Below, one piece after another: positions 58,385 through 64,000 of a stretch of 64,000 bases of DNA (the first letter of the stretch is position 1; every line of letters starts with the position of its first letter). The position numbers were made by a program, and so were the translations under genes. This stretch comes from Amorphophallus konjac. Lineage: Eukaryota; Streptophyta; Magnoliopsida; Alismatales; Araceae. The notes under the pieces were generated by a model. That model had not been told where the DNA came from. It was given only the letters and a program-made list of their open reading frames with translations, and made no database searches. The stretch is from positions 160,166,331 to 160,230,330 of the forward strand of contig CM040118.1 in NCBI GenBank assembly GCA_022559845.1, in the 5' to 3' direction.

Positions 58385-59848
58385 TGTGCCCAGGCAAGCT
58401 ACGATTAGTGGGAAATGTCACTCCAAGTAAGGACCCACTGTGAAACCATTGACGTGTAACCGATCGTGGACACACGCTCGTCGCACGAAACACGAGTCTA
58501 AGTCCGCAAGGCATAAGGCTGCTAAGGTTACTATCTTGGGAAATCATAAACTGTTCACATTTCTCTGCCATGGGGTGTACCCACATGTTTTAAACCAAGT
58601 CATCGGGTGTCCCACCATGAGACGGCCCTCACGGGGTTTACACGACCAATTTCTTATTTATTTTATCTAAAAATACTTCCATTTAAGTTTAGGGACAAAA
58701 AACTAAGTTTTCAGGGCTGAAAAGGCCATTTTCTGCACTATGTCAGAGGGTGTCGATCGACCGGTCCAAGGGGGTCTATCGACCGGACTTCCTAGAAGCA
58801 TTTCTGCTCAAGAACCAGTTGGCAGACCTCCCGGGGTAGGTTGACCCTCCTCACTGAACGAGGTTGGGGAAAGCACTGCGTCTATCAGAGACGCGGTTGG
58901 TAGTGTGACCGAGTTCATCTTGAACACAATCGCCCTGACCACCGCGTTCAGGCCTGTCGACCTAGCCCCCCTTACTCTAGACGTAGTCCTTGTTCATGTC
59001 GGGACCTTATCCAGAAGCTAAACGCGGTCGTGTGGCCAACTGTGTTCAACGTTCTGATATGGGAATGGATGAATTGCCCTCAATCCCATCCCACTCGGCT
59101 CAAACGAGGGGAAATACATGAAATAACCATGTTTCCTACTTTCATACATCAAAAGACATTCATTCAACCCTAAAAACAATATGAAACACATGGGTTTTCC
59201 ATATTCCCATCAAGAACTTAGAAAGAACTCATGCCATACCCATTTTTCTGGCGATCAAACCATCGTATCATGCGATTAACAACGCCAAATCATAGGAACT
59301 CACAATGGGAAGTGAGAGGATTCCATCCCCCTCCCTGATTCACGGAAATCATGCCATTCTACCTCAGTTCTTCACATAAAAAATCAACCCCACGCGTGAG
59401 ATGCGGCCCCACCAAGCGAACCACCGCCGTCTTGCCTTCAAGATCGCTCCTCCACTGCTTCGTAGCTCGGTCGGATCTCCTCACAGCACCCCGTCTGCAG
59501 TCGGGAGAGGAGGAGGGTTCGGGGAGAACAGATGAGGGAAAGAGAGTGTCGAGAGTGAGAGAGGGGGGTCGCCCTCTACGTGGGTTTGGGGGTTTTAAGA
59601 TGTTTTATTTCCCTTTTTTTGTTATTTTCTCTTTTTCTTCATGCAAGAAGCCCTCTAATAATCCAAAATTATGGTTATGCCCCTTCTTCCTTTAATATAA
59701 TTAAATAAATTCTAGAATTCTCAATAAAAATTTCATAATTCCTTCTAAAATCATCTAAAATAATATCTAAAAAATTGTGACTTTTAAAATATTCATGAAA
59801 AATAGATCTGACGCCTAATAGGTGGAAGTCCAAATCTAGGGTATTACA
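58385..59848 (-). repeat. 3' LTR of element C (at least 1464 bp; left end probably off-window)
   Basis: On the minus strand the LTR starts TGTAATACCC at 59848, directly after a polypurine tract. It runs to the junction with the element B LTR at 58384/58385. Because B ends exactly there, B most likely inserted into this LTR and the rest is left of the window. The TG at 58385 may be chance, though a complete 1464-bp LTR cannot be excluded. The motif tcgatcgaccgg/tctatcgaccgg occurs near 58753-58790. No gene is seen. Confidence 0.65.
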
Positions 59849-59850
59849 GT

Positions 59851-59862
59851 CCTCCCCTCCTT
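59851..59862 (-). other. Polypurine tract of element C
   Basis: The minus strand reads AAGGAGGGGAGG, two bases before the LTR start TGTAATACCC. Confidence 0.85.
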
Positions 59863-59917
59863 ACAAAAATTTCGTTCTCGAACTTTACACCAAAATACAA
59901 CAATCTAAGGGGAGATC

Positions 59918-62274
59918 TTACCCAAACAAATATGGAAACTGATGTTGCATCTCATCCTCGCGCTCCTAAGTTGCTTCATTTCCTGAGTGGCACTATCAAA
60001 CCACTTTAACCAAAGGTATGACCTTATTCCTTAACCATTGCTCATGTCGATCCTCAATATGAATGGGGTACTCAGGAATAGACAAATCTGATGTCACTTC
60101 AGGCCACACCGAGTCTTCCAACACATGAGAATCATTGGGCATGTATTTCCGTAACATGGACACATGGAACACATCATACACTGCATCCATCTCTAGAGGT
60201 AGCTGCAAATAATACGCCTCTGGGCCAATGCGCTCTACGATAAAAAAATTCCCAATATAACGGAGACTCAACTTCCCACACTTGCCAAATCGCACCACAC
60301 CCTTCATAGGGGAGACTCTCAAGAACACTCGATCTCCCACCTTAAAGATAAGAGGCCGCCTTCACCGATCGGCATAACTCTTCTGTTGGCTTTAGGCTAC
60401 CTACAATCTCTGCCTAATCAGTTGTACCACCTCCACACACTACTGCACTAACTTTGGTCCTGTCATAACTTGCTCACCAACCTCAAACCAGTCAAGCGGA
60501 GTACGACACGGCCGTCCATATAAAGCCTCATAAGTCGCCATGCCCAGACTGGAATGATAGGTGTTATTGTAAGCGAATTATACCAATGGCAAATGATGAA
60601 TCCACAACCCTTGCCACTCAAGGCAACAAGCTCTCAACATATCTTCTAGGGTCTGGATAGTTCTCTCTGACTGCCCATCGGACTGAGGGTGATAAGCTGA
60701 GCTTAAAGCTAACTCTGTACCCAAGGCTTTCTGAAAGCTCCGCCAGAAACCAGAAGTGAAACGGGGATCCCAATCGGACACAATAGAAATAGGAATGCCG
60801 TGCAAGGGAACAATCCACTATACATATAATTTGGCCAATTTGTGGACTCCCCAACTCACCTTAATGAACAATAACCTAGCAGTTTTAGTCAACCTGTCAA
60901 CTAGCAACCATATACCATCATGGCCACCCTGAGTTCTCGGCAAACCAACCACAAAATCTGTAGTCACATGGTCCCATTTCTACGTAGAAATCTTTAAAGG
61001 CTGCAAAGTGCCACCTGGCGGTTGATGCTCCGCCTTCACCTGTTGACATGTTAAACATCTGGCCACAAACTCAGGAACATCTTTCTTCATACCTGGCCAC
61101 CAGAATTACCTCTTCAAATTGTAATACATCTTGGTTGCACCGGGATGCACAACATAACAAGAACCATGCGCCTCCTGCAAAATAGTTTTCCTCGAATGTT
61201 CTTCAGCTGGGACATACAACCTGCCATGAAATCTTACCACCTCATCATCACCAAACTCCACCTCGGCCATTGACAAGACACGAGGTAGCTCGGGGTCCAC
61301 ATGTTGAGTCTCCATCACCTGGCGACAGATAGCTGGCATGACAGTCAAGCTAGCAAGAATAGCTGACCCCTGATCCTGAGGAACCTTGATCCTAAAAGTC
61401 TCCATTGGCACCTATTGCCATAGCTTCCACTCTCTTATCATCAAGTGACTGATTGCTACCTTCCTGCTTAAAGCATCAGCCACCACATTCATTCTGCTTG
61501 GCTGATAAGACAGAGTGAAATCATAATCCTTCATATATTTCATCCATTTCCTCTGCTTGAAATTGAGATCCTTCTGAGTAAACACATATTTCAAGCTCTG
61601 GTGATTAGTAAAAATTTCAAATTTCTCTCCATACAAATAGTGCCTCCAAATCTTCAATGCAAAATTACTGCTGCCAACTCAAGATCATGAGTGGGATAAT
61701 TCTCTTCATGCGGCTTCAACTAGCGGGACACATAAGCTACCACCTTGCCATTCTGCATCAATACCGCACCCAAACCTACCCTGGAGGCATCAGTGCAAAC
61801 CATGAAGCCACCAAAACCTGAAGGCAATACAAGAACTGGGGCAGTGGTAAGCACTCTCTTCAACTCCATAAAGCTTTGTTCACACTCATCGGTCCAGATG
61901 AATGGTATGTCCTTCCGGGTCAACTTGGTCATCGGAGCAGCAATTCGAGCAAAGTCTTGAATGAACCTTCTATAATAACCTACCAGGCTCAAAAAGCTTC
62001 TAATCTCTGTCACTGACCTCGATCTTGGCCACTGAACCACTACTTCTACTTTAGTTGGGGCAACAGAAATACGATCACTTGATATCACATGCCCGAGAAA
62101 ATGTACCTCCCGTAACCAAAACTCACACTTGCTAAATTTGACATACAATTGGTGTTCCCGCAATGTCTACAATACAATCCTCAGGTGATGAACATGTTCC
62201 TCCTTGGACTAAGAATAAACAAGAATATCATCCATAAATACCACCATGAACCGGTCCAGATAAAGATGGAACAC
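59918..62274 (-). pseudogene. pol: Element C: RT (part), RNase H, integrase, chromodomain
   Basis: Read on the minus strand from 62274: the end of RT with FHLYLDRFMVVFMDD (FMDD near 62229-62240), then ILVYS and a stop. Next come [24 protein letters not shown] and the RNase H pattern [14 protein letters not shown], then LSRKVA. Integrase follows: zinc domain with HPGATKMYYNLKR and [11 protein letters not shown], then TDFVVGLPRT, SDWDPRF (Arg of the usual DRDPRF changed to Trp) and HPQSDGQSERTIQTLEDML. The C-terminal part has GDRVFLRVSPMKGVVRFG and a decayed chromodomain ending at TAA 59918-59920. At least ten stops are present. Gag, protease and most of RT are missing because the sequence is broken at about 62275. 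It is a chromovirus, distinct from element B. Confidence 0.9.
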
Positions 62275-64000
62275 TGTTCGGCTCGCGGGAAAATCTCTTT
62301 CTAGCGGCGGTGACGTACACTCCCCTTTTTATGGAAAGACCGAGATGGGTCGATTTGGTACACAGGGATTCCGAGGTATTGACAGGGAAATACAAAGAAT
62401 GATATAAACACATGGGAAATAGCGTGATTAATCATCCTAGATGACCGGGACAGGGATGACTAGGTGGAATGCGGGCGTGCTAGTCGATTTCTCAACGATC
62501 ACCTACGGAATCAAGTTTTGACCGGGGAAGTACCACCAGGGCATGGCACGTGGGCGTGGGATATCGAGCACCACGTGGAGAAAAGAAAGTTCCGCTGGTA
62601 CGAGTGTAGGCGATTGTGAGAATTCGTGTACAGGACATCTTTCCCCACCGACCGCAAGCAGTCAGTGTTTGTTTTACGTCGAATTGAATCCGAACACCTT
62701 TGTTCTTTGCTGAAGGAAGACTGGGATGAATTTGAAGCCATTGGTAGTGGGCCGGGTATACAATGTAGCTATAGGGTGACCGTCACACTCAATTTGCAGG
62801 GTTGACCTGATTAGGCTATAGAGGACAGGTTGAATATGGATCAAGATGAGGGTCACAAGAGAACATGGGTGCGGGTGCATGGGCATGTGAAAGACTGCAT
62901 TTCTGGTTATTCTTTCCTTATAGATGCCGTAAAAGGCTTTACAGGTGGGCCCTGGAGGTCTGAGTACATATGGTGCAAGCCACGGGACAATCTCAACATA
63001 CATGTCGGCCCCCGGGTCAATGCAGGATAAAGCGGATGTCCGCGTATTTTTACAGGGGGTCCCCACGGGGGGCTATAAGAACAACAATTTGGCTAGCATA
63101 CGGGAGAGACTGGGGGCGGCTCGGGGTGAGCGGTCGGGCGTCGGTTCTGAAGCCGAGTGCCAACGTTGTCTAGGAGTTAGGTCCGGTCCCAGAAACGTTA
63201 CTTCTGGGCTAGGGTCTGGCTAACTCGATCAGTGGGTGGGACAGTCGATCGCCAACTCATGGAGAGCGATGAGCACGTGGTCCCATGGCAAGAGCAACTC
63301 TGGCATGATGGCATCCGTGTTGTTATCATAACGCACCATACGTGGGCAAACCTGATGTACGGGGGTGATCGCTGTTATCATAACACCCCATACGCGAAGG
63401 GAAATGCTTGAGTGCAATGGCTAGACACCATGTGAGGGGTGTACATTCGACATACCCTCGGCCTGTGCTAAGCCAAACAACAAGCCAACCAACGTGCCAT
63501 CCTCCTTGTGCTCGTCGGGGTGCTCTACGTGTTTACGTGTATGCCTGCGCTTGTATGTTGTCCTCTTGTTATTGTTGCCCCTTGAACTTCTAAGGAGAGT
63601 TTATATGGGATTTGTAGGGTCAGAGGGTTGTTTACCCGAGCTGGGATGGAGGGGGCACCCTGGTTCGGGTAAACACCTTGAAATTACTAAAAGAAAACCT
63701 TTCTCTTTTTTTTTGTGAGAGGGGGATGATGGTTAACACGAGGTTGGGTGTGTTTTTTTTTTTGTTTGAAAAAAGTTTTTTTTAAAAAAAAATTGGGTTT
63801 ACACAGTCTAGACTGGGGGGCCAGTCTAGACCGCATAAACCACCCCAGGGGGTTTACGCGGACCAGACTAGGGGGGTCAGTCTGGCTAGCGTAAACACCC
63901 CCAGGGGGGGTTAACGTGGGGCTGGTTTTGTTTTTTTTTTGTTTTGAAAAAAGTTTTTTTTATTTTAGGAAATGGGGGGTTTACGCGGTCCCAATGGGGG
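62275..64000. other. Unassigned sequence, possibly the start of another LTR
   Basis: Similarity to the element C RT ends at 62274, and the next bases are TGTTCGGCTC. A TG start right at the break suggests an inserted LTR element whose expected 5-bp duplication would be aacac (62270-62274). TATAAG near 63074 is a weak TATA candidate. A near-duplicated segment (gttatcataac with accccatacg) occurs at about 63323 and 63374. Palindromes begin at 63631. No open frame here has recognisable motifs; the longest uninterrupted stretches are under 95 codons. I cannot name a gene. Confidence 0.35.
63631..63896. repeat. GTTTAC...GTAAAC palindromes at the right edge
   Basis: 63631-63674 has arms GTTTACCCGA and TCGGGTAAAC. 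63806-63831 has arms GTCTAGACTGG and CCAGTCTAGAC with a 4-nt loop inside an imperfect GTTTAC/ATAAAC pair. 63852-63896 has outer arms GTTTACGC/GCGTAAAC and inner arms CCAGACT/AGTCTGG. A fourth starts at 63979 and leaves the window. A T-rich segment (ttttgaaaaaagtttttttt) repeats about 178 bp apart (63770 and 63945). Confidence 0.85.

Noticed and set aside
62580..63030. Possible host gene fragment (frames of 58-66 codons around 62620-63030)
   Set aside because: Short, broken by stops and without recognisable motifs.

Overview
The window is plant nuclear DNA, almost certainly heterochromatin of an angiosperm. It consists almost entirely of nested LTR retrotransposons, mostly Ty3/gypsy, with initiator-Met-tRNA primer sites, very long LTRs (about 3 to 4.5 kb), C-to-T type nonsense decay, minisatellites and plant-style short introns. 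I see no rRNA or tRNA gene, no CRISPR array and no ordinary single-copy host gene. The species cannot be named from the sequence.

Layout, left to right. (1) 1-4331: 5' end of a minus-strand Ty3/gypsy element A. It has a 3.1 kb LTR, a PBS and an uninterrupted gag reading frame that leaves the window at the protease active site. (2) 4332-26793: a giant plus-strand Tat/Ogre-type element with an extra ORF, gag, pro, RT, degenerate RNase H, a second (archaeal-type) RNase H and integrase. Behind pol lie a 3.4 kb tandem-repeat region, an antisense multi-exon gene for a plant-mobile-domain (PMD) protein, a PPT and a 3.5 kb 3' LTR. Element A sits inside its first ORF. (3) 26794-58384: a chromovirus (Tekay-like) element B arranged LTR-internal-LTR-internal-LTR. 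The first LTR is broken by the Tat element. Copy 1 carries a 1.4 kb small LTR element in gag. Copy 2 is split in the integrase by a 13.6 kb insertion. (4) That insertion, 40235-53840, is a minus-strand LARD-type non-autonomous element: two LTRs of about 3 kb around a 3.1 kb non-coding core. Its left LTR contains a 4.5 kb solo LTR related to element A. (5) 58385-62274: a decayed minus-strand chromovirus C (LTR, PPT, chromodomain, integrase, RNase H, part of RT). (6) 62275-64000: unassigned, possibly the start of another LTR.

Inferred insertion order: C is oldest; B entered its LTR; Tat, the small LTR element and the LARD entered B; element A entered Tat; an A-family element entered the LARD and shrank to a solo LTR. 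Three insertions are supported by exact 5-bp target duplications inside the window.

Best candidates for something new: a 67-nt spliceosomal-type intron in the gag of both B copies, whose donor site itself creates the gag stop codon; the antisense, intron-bearing PMD gene of about 1570 codons carried by the Tat element; and family-specific arrays of short palindromes in several unrelated LTRs.
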